DNA from: Coptis chinensis
Lineage: Eukaryota; Streptophyta; Magnoliopsida; Ranunculales; Ranunculaceae
Assembly (NCBI GenBank): GCA_015680905.1
Contig: CM027381.1
Span: forward strand, 68,499,501-68,563,500
Length of the DNA: 64,000 nucleotides
Direction: 5' to 3'
The position numbers and the translations under genes are program-made. The notes below the pieces were generated by a model. It had not been told where the DNA came from. It worked only from the letters and a program-made list of their open reading frames with translations, and made no database searches. The first letter of the stretch is position 1. Each line of letters opens with the position of its first letter. Shown here in pieces: positions 24,829 to 35,459 of this stretch.

Positions 24829-25725
24829 CTCTTGCAAGAAGGTTTGGGAATGAATGTAAGTTTTGGGAATGATTGTAAGTGAGCCTCCCTTTTACTTTAT
24901 AATCTACTTAAGGATGAAAATGGGAGGTTGTTTCTTTGTCAGTTCTATGGTAATATGGTATTTCCGTCACTTACCATCTCTTTTTAGGCTATATATCATT
25001 TTAACACTTTGTGTACTGTTGCAGGTTCTTTTTTGTGTTCAGGTGAGGGAGCCTTGTGTACAGAGTACAATTACATGTTTTTTTTTTTGTGTTCTAGTGA
25101 CTGGAGTTTTGCTTGCATGCCGACACCTTTGAAGACAAAGCCAAATATCAATGTGCACATATTCAAAGCAAGATGTTGCAGTTGTCAAAGACTTAAAGTT
25201 GCATCATAGATTGATATAGTATGACTTTTTTTTTTGGTTCATAAAAGTCTTTGGATGATAGAGTCATAGATTGACATAGTCTGACTTGTTTTTGGTATTA
25301 AAGTCTTTTGGATTTTGGAATGTAATAGGTACTGGATTGTGGATTATAGTATTAATATTATATGGCACTATGAACTTAAATTGAATAACAATGGAATGTT
25401 ATATGCAGTTCCAGAGTAGACTCTTAAGTAAATTTGATGTTAAGTCTTGTTTGATGGCTCTCTGACATTTTTTTTGAGTTTAAGCTCGAGTTTGAGTTTA
25501 GACGAGTAATAAATGAGCTTAACTCGAGTTCGAGCTCGAGCTCGTAGTGCAAAACGAGTTAAGTCGAGTCGAGCTCGAGCTATTAGTACAATTGGACAAG
25601 TCGAGCTTGAGCTCCATATTAAGCTCGAAGTCGAGTTCGAGTCGAGCTTGAGCTTGCTTGCTAAAGGTGCGAGTCAAGCATGAGCATGGCAATACTCGAC
25701 TCGGGTAGCTCGATAACCAGCCCTA
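24829..25725 (+). mobile_element. hAT transposon 3' non-coding end with terminal inverted repeat
   Basis: The region after the transposase stop ends in GATAACCAGCCCTA (25712-25725), which reads TAGGGCTGGTTATC inward, a plant hAT-type terminus. Before it, 25480-25690 is packed with GAGCTCGAG/GAGTCGAG words, a typical hAT subterminal array. The left terminus was not found, so the element is truncated. Confidence 0.75.
25490..25690. repeat. GAGCTCGAG-type subterminal repeat array of the hAT element
   Basis: Many copies, in both orientations, of words such as GAGTTCGAGCTCGAGCTCG, GTCGAGTCGAGCTCGAGC and GAGTCGAGCTTGAGCTTG. In hAT elements such arrays are transposase binding sites; that role is inferred here. 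Confidence 0.75.
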
Positions 25726-26129
25726 GTTGTTATTTGATCTCCCATCAGCAGTGATAGTATTTTTCTGATTGGGATTAGGCTCCCTCAAAATGATATGACT
25801 ATCTTAGATCAGTGCGCGTCCCTCACCAAATATGAAATCAACTATGCTGGAGATTTCACAATTTTTGTAGAATTGACGGCAAGTATGATAGTACAGAGTG
25901 TCTTGATACCCTTATATTCTATAGTTGTACAAAGCAGAAAAATCTGATTTGGAGTGGAAAGCAACAGCTTGTTCACCTTCAAGACCAGCAACGTTTTCAA
26001 AACCCATTGAACTCGCTATGAAACCGTCTCTAACAACCGCAACAACAAAATGTGATAAGAGCATTTAGTAACTGAAAAGAAAAAAGGACGGAAAAACCTT
26101 ACCCAAGGGATACCCATTCAGAATTGTAT

Positions 26130-26989
26130 ATCAGTTCAACTCACAGAAAGTGGTAGTCCTCCAAGTGGAGATAGCCTCAGTAATAGTCTCAAATTACCCA
26201 CTTCCATCCTTGGCTACAACTACATTCAGTTTCAAGTGTGTTTTTGAATGCCAAAAGCTTGCGGTCTACTGCTGAGAACCAAGCAGGGTACCCATCCTTG
26301 TCGACCTCAGCATTAAGAAGTCGCCTAGAATTCTGGTTTATCTTAACTGGAAACTCAGTACTATTGACTTTGCTAAGGATTTGAGAAATCTCATCGACGA
26401 TGGCGAGTGCATTAAATGTTATTTGAGTAGCATTCATGAGCTCGTCTTGCATAGTTTTCTGCAACCCTGGTTTTTCTAGCAGGTCATCTAAGCACGTTGT
26501 TTTGAGTGCAATAACAGCACTCAACCAAGTCTTAAGATCATCAACACGATCGCTCATCGTGTCAAAATTACTATGTTCAACAGCAGATGTTGCCGCTTGA
26601 AGTCTGTGGGTGGGGTATAGTAACAATTCATTGTAACCATCAAGTAACATTTTATCAAAGGAGGTGGTAGTGTCTTTCCCCAGTGCACCAGACTTCCCCC
26701 AAGCCTTGGTTACCTCTTCTTGAGCAGCTTGAAAGGTAGCTTTCACGAGGTCTTTTAATTTATGGTGACGCTGCTATTTCTCTTGGCAATTGTTCTAAGT
26801 ATATTCAAGCAAGTTTCTTTGTAATCCGTTGGATCTGTGAAGAGTTTCAACAGCTTTCATTCCAGTTGATAAACCACCATTGCTTTGATGAGAGGTGTTG
26901 CCACTACCACGATTTACAGTGATAACAATGCCTACAATAACACCAACAACAAAAATGATTGAGATACCAGCAGTAAGCACCCTGCCCAT
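26130..26989 (-). pseudogene. Type-I pectinesterase, truncated and frameshifted (PMEI pro-region plus start of the catalytic domain)
   Basis: The ATG at 26989 starts a 64-aa frame with an N-terminal membrane anchor (GISIIFVVGVIVGIVITV) and GGLSTGMKAVETL, the start of the inhibitor pro-region. The pro-region goes on in another frame (TDYKETCLNIL near 26780-26810) and then in the frame 26746-26189 (DLVKATFQAAQEEVTK, TTCLDDLLEKPGLQKTM, DKDGYPAWFSAVDRKLLA). A third frame near 26200 gives NVVVAKDGSG, the start of the pectinesterase domain, and then the match ends. So there are at least three frame changes and the enzyme domain is lost. Type-I pectinesterases demethylate cell-wall pectin and the pro-region holds the enzyme inactive in the secretory pathway. 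This copy cannot make the enzyme. Confidence 0.85.
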
Positions 26990-27112
26990 GATTTCTCCTC
27001 CTTATACTGCAGATCCTCCTCTAACTTTTCTATTTTGAGGTGGAAGCAAGAAACTGAGAGGATAGGGATTGTGGTTATGACTTCTCTTTGGAAAAGAGAA
27101 TGTAGTGGTGTT

Positions 27113-27120
27113 GTTTATAG
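27113..27120 (-). promoter_or_regulatory. TATA box of the pectinesterase copy
   Basis: CTATAAAC on the minus strand, about 125 bp upstream of the ATG, with an AC-rich leader. A plausible old promoter. Confidence 0.5.
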
Positions 27121-27249
27121 GGTGCGAAAGCACACCATTTTTAGGTGCAAGCGATCCTAGTTTAAATTTAGATTGTTGATATATGTTTGCGCCTTTGTCT
27201 ATAGTTTTGTTACTCAAACGTGAGTTGGTATGTCATTAGAGGGAATGAA

Positions 27250-28282
27250 AGAGAGTCTGTACTTTTGAGTCTTGACATATTTATAATTATATTCCCCGTG
27301 AGAGAGAGAAAGAGAGTACCAGGAGGGAGGGAAATAGTCACGGTAAGTTTGGACTTCGGAGAGAGAAGGAGCGAGTCATGAGAAAACCCTTCGTGAGAGT
27401 CTATTTTGTATTTTGAAATTTTGGTTTTTAAGTATAGTCCATAAACGAACGTGTATGTATATATATATACATATATATATATACTGTTTTGAGAAACTTG
27501 GATTGTCTTGGTTAACAATCTTTTGAAAAATGCATCAAAGCTTTGAGGTCGACGAGTTTGTACTGTTGTTTCTTGTGTAGAAGCGGTATGTGGATTATAA
27601 ATCTTATTTTGTACTTATACTACTAACTCGTGTGGGTAATTTATAGTGTCTTCAATGTACAAAGAAGTGTGGAGTGAAAGATATTATTAAATTATAAGTA
27701 TCACAAATAAGCTTGTTATAAAAAAAATATATGCTCATTATAAGCTTGTTCCATTATTTCATTGTTTCATTGTTTCAATTACTAAAACTAATTATTTTCC
27801 TTACTCGTCAAGTCGATTTTGGCTCGGCCAATTAGTTGATGATTTAGTCGGGGCAATATATTTAACAGTTGGCTTGGTCCTGGGCAATCTATTTAATGTT
27901 TGTTTGGATGATTAGTACCCAAATATGATTGTTCAAGCTAAACTCAATTGTTCTGGTGGTAATGGTAATTATATTAGATTCAAAGTTAGCATTTTTTTTT
28001 AGTAGTTATGTGCAATTGTTTGTTATTTAGATTAGAATGAGGGTTTATTTGGGTGTGCTGGATTTTTTGGGTTATTGAAAATGGGGTAGAATTAGTTTAT
28101 TATAAAATTTTCTATGACCTCAAATGCTGACCCAACAGAATACTGAGGTTATGGAAATGTTTGTTTGGATGATTAGTACCTAGGTAGTTAGCCTCGAGGT
28201 ACTAGAGGTGAGTCTAGAGCCTATGCGTGCTTTTTGAAAAGAAACTTAGTGCTCTTTATAGTTATGTTTGTTTGGGGGAATG
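27250..28282. other. AT-rich intergenic DNA with a TA microsatellite
   Basis: No gene seen. A TATATATATATACATATATATATATA tract lies at 27457-27482. Confidence 0.5.
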
Positions 28283-28841
28283 TTTTGGAAGATTTAGTAA
28301 AGATTTTGCATTTGAAGTGCTAAAGTTTGAGTAGATAGTTATGAGTGGCCTGGTGATAATACTTGGTGCTTCTTCGCATCCTTGCATGCTGTCCATGAAT
28401 GAAACATAGCCAAATTCATATTTATGAATAGTTTGCAACAAATGGTGGGGTGGAGGTTTAATGATTGGGAAGCGAAACCCTTAGCTCTGTTTTAGATAAT
28501 AATGGATACTCCATTTATACTACTTCTTATTTTGTGATCATGGTGACAGTGTGACAGTCCTTCACATTTACCTCTCTTGCACCTGTGCAAGAATCTCGAT
28601 TGTGGGTAAGGAAAAGTTGGCCTCTCCACTAGGTCAAGTGCTCTTTATTTAATTTCTCTATTTTATTCTTCCGCTTTCTCTCTTACCTACAAGTTGCATC
28701 TCTAAGTAGTTAGTTTTCTGTGTAGCATGCCTCATATGCATCCTTATCGTTTGACTCTCAGTCTAGGATGTGTATGACCATCTTGTAATTTGTCAATTTT
28801 TTTGTCTCATGTTTGGAACTCCTTTTTTCTTCCGTGAATCT
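28283..28841. repeat. Duplicated non-coding block, copy N1
   Basis: Nearly identical to 29958-30562: both start TTTTGGAAGATTTAGTAAAG and end TCCGTGAATCT. Copy N2 carries about 45 extra bases near 30120-30163. Confidence 0.9.
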
Positions 28842-29561
28842 GCCCTAGGTTAGGTGACGATACACCTTTAGGCAGTCTTATTAGCCATCAAAATGTGTTA
28901 ATTTAGGTGTTTAGAGGGAGGGGGACTTCCATACCATTCACATGCAAGGGTATCTGCTTTTGGCTTGGAGGAAACAAGTAATAATTGGTTTTCTAGTGAA
29001 GTTTGCATATCACTGAGTAAATAGTTTAGTTTTTAAGCAACTTTGTTAGAATCACCAAATGAAGGCCGAGTCGAAACCATTCAAAATCATATTAGAATCA
29101 GCTATTCCCCATTCTGGAATACATCCCTTTTCTAAGTTTTACTTATTTAATGGCCTCAAATAGTGGTTTGTCACAGTAATTAGATTATTGCTTTGTGGGA
29201 AATATGAGGATCTATATAGAAAAGGACTTAGTTGACGACGGTAAGGTGAGGATAGAATGAAACAATGGTGGGATCAGAGAATTCAATACTTAATATGTAG
29301 AGATTTTGGTTGAGGCTGATGGGTTTTGGGGAGGAATTAGGATTTAAAGAGATAATAGATTTTAGTTAAGTGTTGTCCGTAAAAAAATTACCTATGCTGT
29401 TACAGGCACTGACGCCGGTTGGTAAGCGTATGCAGCCTTAGGCAGTTGATCATATCATTGTGTTTCAGATAGATTGAAAATTAGTTTGTAGCACCTATAA
29501 GTGGAAGTGATTAACAAATTATAACTACATGAACAACAAATATTCAGAAATACTATACAGG

Positions 29562-29957
29562 GAAGTTAAGTAAAGAAACTAATCCTATGACTAAAGAGAT
29601 TAACAAATTACAGATACCAGTGATGCTACCAGAAGTGAATACAACATTACTACATAATAAGCCGGGATTAGAGAATAATAAGCCTCTTACTGAAGACACT
29701 ATGGGATTAGAGAATACGAATCCGAAAGAAACTACTGGGAAAACTAAGCTAGGATTAGTGCAAGCTAACCCGGGATTAGAGAAACTTGTGCCTCAAGAAA
29801 CTAATGCTATGACTAAAGATACAACCGGGAAACCTAAGCAAGAATTAGAGGAAACTGAACAAACGAATCCTATGACTAAAGAGACTACCAAATTCCAGAT
29901 ACCAGCGATCCCACCTCAAGAAACTATGGGACAACCTATGCATGGATTAGAGCAAGC
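29562..29957 (+). CDS. Unrecognised low-complexity repeat-coding segment, copy C1 (probable exon)
   Basis: Open from a possible acceptor ACTATACAG at 29553-29561. The product is hydrophilic and made of imperfect repeats: SKETNPMTKEINKLQIPV, then KTKLGLVQANPGLEKLVPQE, then EQTNPMTKETTKFQIPA, ending GQPMHGLEQA. The frame then runs into the duplicated block N2 and stops at 30009. No known domain or signal peptide is seen and I cannot name a family. The true start is unknown: ATG 29587 is only the first Met, and the frame is open upstream of it. It may be one exon of a larger repeat protein or a decaying copy of one. Confidence 0.45.
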
Positions 29958-30562
29958 TTTTGGAAGATTTAGTAAAGATTTTGCATTTGAAGTGCTAAAG
30001 TTTGAGTAGATAGTTATGAGTGGTCTGGTGATAATACTTGGTGCTTCTTCGCATCCTTGCATGCTGTCCATGAATGAAACACAGCCAAATTCATATTTAT
30101 GAATAGTTTGCAACAAATGTCAGACTTACACTTCTACAGGGTGCCCACATTGGCTTGTTGGGGGTGGGATGGAGGTTTAATGATTGGGAAGTGAAACCCT
30201 TAGCTCTGTTTTAGGTAATAATGGATACTCCATTTATACTACTTCTTATTTTGTGATCATGGTGACAGCGTGACAGTCCTTCACCTTTACCTCTCTTGCA
30301 CCTGTGCAAGAATCTCGATTGTGGGTAAGGAAAAGTTGGCCTCTCCACTAGGTCAAGTGATTTTTATTTAATTTCTCTATTTTATTCTTCAGCTTTCTCT
30401 CTTACCTACAAGTTGCATCTCTAAGTAGTTAGTTTTCTGTGTAGCATGCCTCATTCGCATCCTTATCGTTTGACTCTCAGTATAGGATGTGTATGACCAT
30501 CTTGTAATTTGTCAATTTTTTTGTCTCATGTTTGGAACTCCTTTTTTCTTTTCCGTGAATCT
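29958..30562. repeat. Duplicated non-coding block, copy N2
   Basis: Second copy of 28283-28841, now sitting between two copies of the repeat-coding segment. Confidence 0.9.
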
Positions 30563-30859
30563 AAGTTAGGATTAGTGCAAGCTAACCCGGGATTAAAGAA
30601 ACATGTGCCTCAAGAAACTAATGTTATGACTAAAGATACAACCGGGAAACCTAAGCAAGAATTAGAGAAAACTAAACAAATGAATCTTATGACTAAAAAG
30701 ACTACCAAATTCCAGATACCAGTGATCCCACCTCAAGAAACTACGGGACAACCTATGCATGGATTAGAGCAAGCTAACCCCGGAATTAGAGAAACTAGTG
30801 ATCTGTATAAGGTCATTCTTATGGTATCCTTGATAGTGTCAGTATCAAGTTATATATAA
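30561..30859 (+). CDS. Unrecognised repeat-coding segment, copy C2, with hydrophobic C-terminus
   Basis: 30561-30773 repeats 29744-29957 (KLGLVQANPGLKKHVPQE, KTTKFQIPVIPPQE, GQPMHGLEQANPG). It then continues past the C1 breakpoint with IRETSDLYKVILMVSLIVSV and a stop at 30857-30859. The last 20 residues are hydrophobic and could anchor in a membrane. Alternatively the CTGTATAAGGTCATT there is a splice donor. No family is recognised. Confidence 0.4.
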
Positions 30860-30971
30860 GCTTTTTATTCATGCGCGCAATTATATAAGTTAGTATGTGG
30901 ATTGCCTAGTAAACAAATATTTACTTATTTCTTAGCAATTGCATGGTTCCTTGTTGATGGTTGAGTGTCTG

Positions 30972-32173
30972 TGATAAGAGCCCAAAACTGTAGTTTTAAC
31001 CCCTTAACAATCATACTTTTAGACCAATTATGTGAGTAATAATTAAGAGTTAATACTGATTACGTGTTTTTATGCATTTCAGGCTTCAAAGTCTATTATG
31101 TGCAGAAATGTGCCACTTTAGCAAGATAAAGGAGCAAAGGTCAGTTGCTAAGGAGTTCTGTGAATAAAGGCCAAGATTCAAGGAGACAAAGCCTTTGTAA
31201 AGCCCGGTCAAAAGCTGAAAAGTCAACACGGGCAGAAATAGTGCACAAGTCAGCAGAACTTCCGAAGGCCATATCTTTGGACTCAGACCTCGGAATTGGG
31301 AGTATCTTATGTCAAAACGACCAGCTCGAAAGAGCTTTCCAATGGTCCAAGCCTTGGCCTAATCAAAGGAGCAGAAGTAGACCAAACATCTATTTAAGCC
31401 AACTGCAGCTGAAGAGACCAAACATCTATTTTGGACTAAAGAAATTGGGTTTTGGGCCTAATTTTCAGGCCCAAAACATGGCTCCAAGCCCATGCACGAT
31501 TTTTGGATCTGAAAGTATAAAAACAAAAGCTTGACTCTTTGTTAATGGTAGTTAGGTTAGGAAGCTAATGTTAATGGAGTTTAGGGTTAGAAAAAGATAG
31601 ATCTAGATTAGTTAATTACTTAGTTTTCATTCCATTTATTAGTTTCATTCTTTGTTTTAGATTAGTTATTTAAATCATTGAATATCATTCATTAGATAAA
31701 TAAAATAGTTGTTATTCATTCAATCATATCTTGTTCTTATTGTTCTATTAGATTTATAAAGTTAATTACTTATTCCATAATGACATGTTCTTATTATTGT
31801 TCTTGTGTTGGGAATGGTAGTATAGAAATTTCACATCAAATCATTACTCTCACCATTGTTCCTTTTGGTTTGATTAGTTGAATTCAATTTAAGTCTAGAT
31901 AGTTAAGAGTGGAACGAATCCTTACTCCTTGTATTGCATGATTATGTTTTGAGAGTAAGAAGAATTGATTTAAATGTAAGAACGGTAGGATTACGTATTA
32001 GTGTTGTTAACATTAATATTAGTGTTCTACTGTTTTTACGGTTATCAGTCTGCTTGCTGTTTTGCCTTGGTTGTACTGAAATGGAGTTAAGATCACCACC
32101 TTTTGGTACTAAAAATACCAAAATCAAGAGTCCCGCCATTACTTTCCCTACATTAATTTTAACTACCTTATCA
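30972..32173 (+). repeat. Unclassified dispersed repeat (TGATAAG... type), second example
   Basis: Starts TGATAAGAGCCCAAAACTG and ends near CTTATCA (32167-32173). Like 23349-22591 (minus) it has TGATAAG-GC-CAAAA at its head, TTTTATG...CAGG about 110 bp in, GCCCAA-rich DNA and then a T-rich tail. The 129-codon frame at 31145-31534 is probably accidental. Class unknown; it could be a solo LTR. Confidence 0.4.
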
Positions 32174-35029
32174 TAAGATATTCAATCCATATAACGTGCA
32201 ATTTGTTTAATCTCTTATCTCTTGTATGAACTATTCTAGTTTAATTATTTTGGCTCTAACTTTTTTCTACTAATCTACTTCCTACTACACCCTGCAGCAT
32301 GGACAACATACTACAAATTATGCAGCATTTATACTTACAAGATGATCATATATCATCTTTGCTCATGGACGAAGAGGTAACTAGCTATCTTCAACTATTT
32401 ATTAATTATAAGTTTTCAGTTTGCTTCTATTAATTAACATTCAATAACTTGTCTAAATGAGTAACAGGTTCGATTAGTGGTCCGTACTCATGAGCACAAT
32501 CAAAAGGTAAATGACTGGATATTATCTAATGCCCAAAAGAAAATGGTCGCGAGTTTGGGCTTCAAGCACCTGAGAAAAATAGACCAGTTCCATGGGGACC
32601 AGGACTTGATATCTGCTTTGGTTGACCGTTGGCGACCAGAGACTAATTCATTCCACTTTCCAACTTTTGAAGCAACAATTACACTAGAGGATGTTGCATA
32701 TATTCTAGGCTTAAAGGTAATTGGGAAACCAATTGTGGGCAACTCAAAATTGGACGCTCATGAAACCTGTAAGAAATATTTGGGCCTAAGTCCTCCAGAG
32801 TCAGAGGTAAGAGGGAAATCAGTGAAATTGTGTTGGTTGCAAACTACCTTCGTACGCCGACGAGCAGGTGTGAACGAATCACAACAAGTGATTGCGTTTG
32901 TGTTATTCCTCATTGGAAGCACAGTTTTTTCAGAGTCAGGAGGTTATCATGTGCATACGAAGTATCTACCATTCCTGGCCGATACGGAGAATTGTGCCTC
33001 GTATGCTTGGGGTACTGCTGTGCTTGCATTCCTATTCAGGTCACTCATGCGGGCATCACTTCATTGTAAAGAAAATAACAAAGGCTGCAAAAGTGACTGT
33101 AATTTTGTTTTGAACGTTTGTGGCTCTTCAACTCTACTGTTGGTAAGTGTTGTAACACTGTAGCTTCAAATTCTTTTATGGACTGTTCTTTATTAATTAA
33201 CTATGTATTGGATTGTAATTGTGGATGTTTGCTTCTAGGCATGGTTTTACGAAAGGATTCGTATATGTCAGCCAAGGTGTCCTACTTTTGTTAAATTCCC
33301 AGCTGCTTGCCGGTGGAAACACGTCAAATATAAACCTTCAAAGCTCACGTATGAGCATCTAAGTGCAAATATGGACACGCCACGTGCAGATAAGGTTAGT
33401 CGTGCAATGGTTGTCTTAAGTAGATATTTAGGTATTAGTGATATGCATTTATACTTGATATCTGTCATGCATAAACAAATTAGCCACGTCATAAAAAACT
33501 AGTGCAATTAGGTTGTTTGGAGCTGATCACTACTTTATGTGTGAATGTGAATGCCAAAGAAGTGTATATGCTAATCTTGGTATGATGTTTGCTATTTTAG
33601 ATAATATGGCAGCCATGGGACGCTTGGGTGAATGCTCCCCAGTTTGCTTTGAACACTTCATATACGAAGCCCATATCGACATGGCTTATACACTTCGACA
33701 TTGTAGAGAGGTATATGCCAGAAAGATGCATGAGGCAGTTTGGGCGGAAGCAACACATACCGGATCCACCTCCTAGGTGGAGAGATGATCCTAAATCCCG
33801 AAAGTCGTCCAAAGAAATATGCGCAGACTGGGAAATCTAGTGTACGTCTGACTGTACTGGGGAGGAACAAGTAGAGTTCACTGAGGCAAGTCATGCAACT
33901 TACTTGGAGTGGTATAGGAGCCACAGTGTCACGCAGATTCGACCCTTGCACCCTCACGAGGCATTGTTGAGGGATAAGTTGACTGAAGAGGTTAATATGT
34001 TATGAATTCATTCTGTGTGTTTACTATGTTTTTGTTTAGAATGATGTTTGTTTAGAATGCATATTCTTAACGACATTTGTTTAGAATACATGCTTTTAGA
34101 AAGTAGCTTGATTATGATATGATGAGATTTCCCTTAAAACTTCTTCTTGCTAGTAACTTTAACCTTTGTTATGTGAATAGTTATCCATGTATATCTTGTG
34201 AACCTAAAACTGCATTTGTTTTTGTGTTTTGGTGCAGAGGAAGCGCTGTTTCCACCTTGCTCAATTGCTTGTGCCTTTCTTCGAGAGTATCACTGAGCAA
34301 GTAATCCCAGAAGATTTGCTCACCATGCATTCAGAAATAGTAAGAGCTGGTGAAGCCGGGAGTGATGTTGATATAAGTGAAGATATGCATTGTGATGAAA
34401 GTGCGAGTGGTGTTCAGGAAGGCTCCAATGACATGAGTAGTGAGTCTGATCCTTTTTTGGCACCAACTTATGAAATTGAAGACAGCGCTGATGACATAGA
34501 AGTCAATGAACAAGGTGAGCTGATCAATGTAGTAATCGAACTAGTCAATGTCCCATCTCCAGTCAATGTGCGGTTGTTAGATGAAAATATGTCGCTGACT
34601 ACAACACTGCCTGCTTCTCGTGGTGGTAAGTTTAGGTTGTGATGTACAGTTTTATCAAATTAATGATGTACTCTTTAGTGTAAATGAATAAACACATATT
34701 TGAACTGATGTGTAGAGAATGTTGAAGGAGGCATTGCTAGTGGTAGTCTCCAAGTCGAGCCGAAAATACGTAATGGTAACCTAGAATTGTTTAAATACAT
34801 ATATGCATTAAAGAATTGAATTCTCAAAGTTTGATGCTTACGGGCTAGAATTTGCAACAATTGGTTATGCAGGTAATTCTTCGAGCCCGGTTGACAACAT
34901 TTTGACCTCAGTGCATGCAGAATGTGATATACAAGACATACATGAAGGTAAACATGTTTTCAAATTTATTAATGGTGTAGTTTTTTTTTAAAAAAAAATT
35001 ATAGGGTTTAGAACACCCCAACTTGTATT

Positions 35030-35440
35030 AACTTAACTTAATTAAAGAAGTGGATAAAGGTCCTGACTTTTGCAAGTTTGCATTAGTAGGTAGACTAGAC
35101 TTCCAAAAGATCAAAATTTAAAGGGTTCATCACTAAGGTTTTATGGGCACCCAAAAAATAATGTTTGGTAACCCCTCTCGGTAGAGGCTATATTATGGTA
35201 ACATTTTCTAATGAAAGTGACTACCATAGGATTTGGGAACAAGGCACTTCGATCTTTGAGATTAAATCAGTGGTCACCTAAGTTTTTTGGTGATAAATAA
35301 TTTCAAAGTCATGCTCTTATATGGGTTAGATTTCCAGGGCACAGTCTTGAGTATTGAGAAGTAAAGAATCTACTTGCTATGGGAAGGGCTTTTGGAAGGC
35401 ATACACATGTTTGTGTTCAATATTACCCCTCTAGTTAGGG
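35030..35440 (+). mobile_element. LINE ORF1 (DUF4283-type) fragment
   Basis: Degenerate frames read EVDKGPDFCKFALVGRLDF, then GHLSFLVINNF, RFPGHSLEY and NLLAMGRAFGRH. This is the pattern of the gag-like DUF4283 region of plant LINE ORF1 (a conserved LRFPGLPLEYW / AIGRAFGKP type core). Frames change several times. It sits in PMD intron 7 beside the organellar-like block. Confidence 0.6.
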
Positions 35441-35459
35441 CGATAGTTTCCACAAAGAC

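Noticed and set aside
31145-31534. 129-codon frame in the TGATAAG repeat
   Set aside because: No domain, composition follows the repeat's GCCCAA-rich DNA, and no frame matches in the other example of the repeat.
33513-33776. 87-codon frame between PMD exons 3 and 4 as a missing exon
   Set aside because: Its sequence does not resemble the PMD segment expected there, and the PMD frame restarts after the acceptor at 33599-33600.
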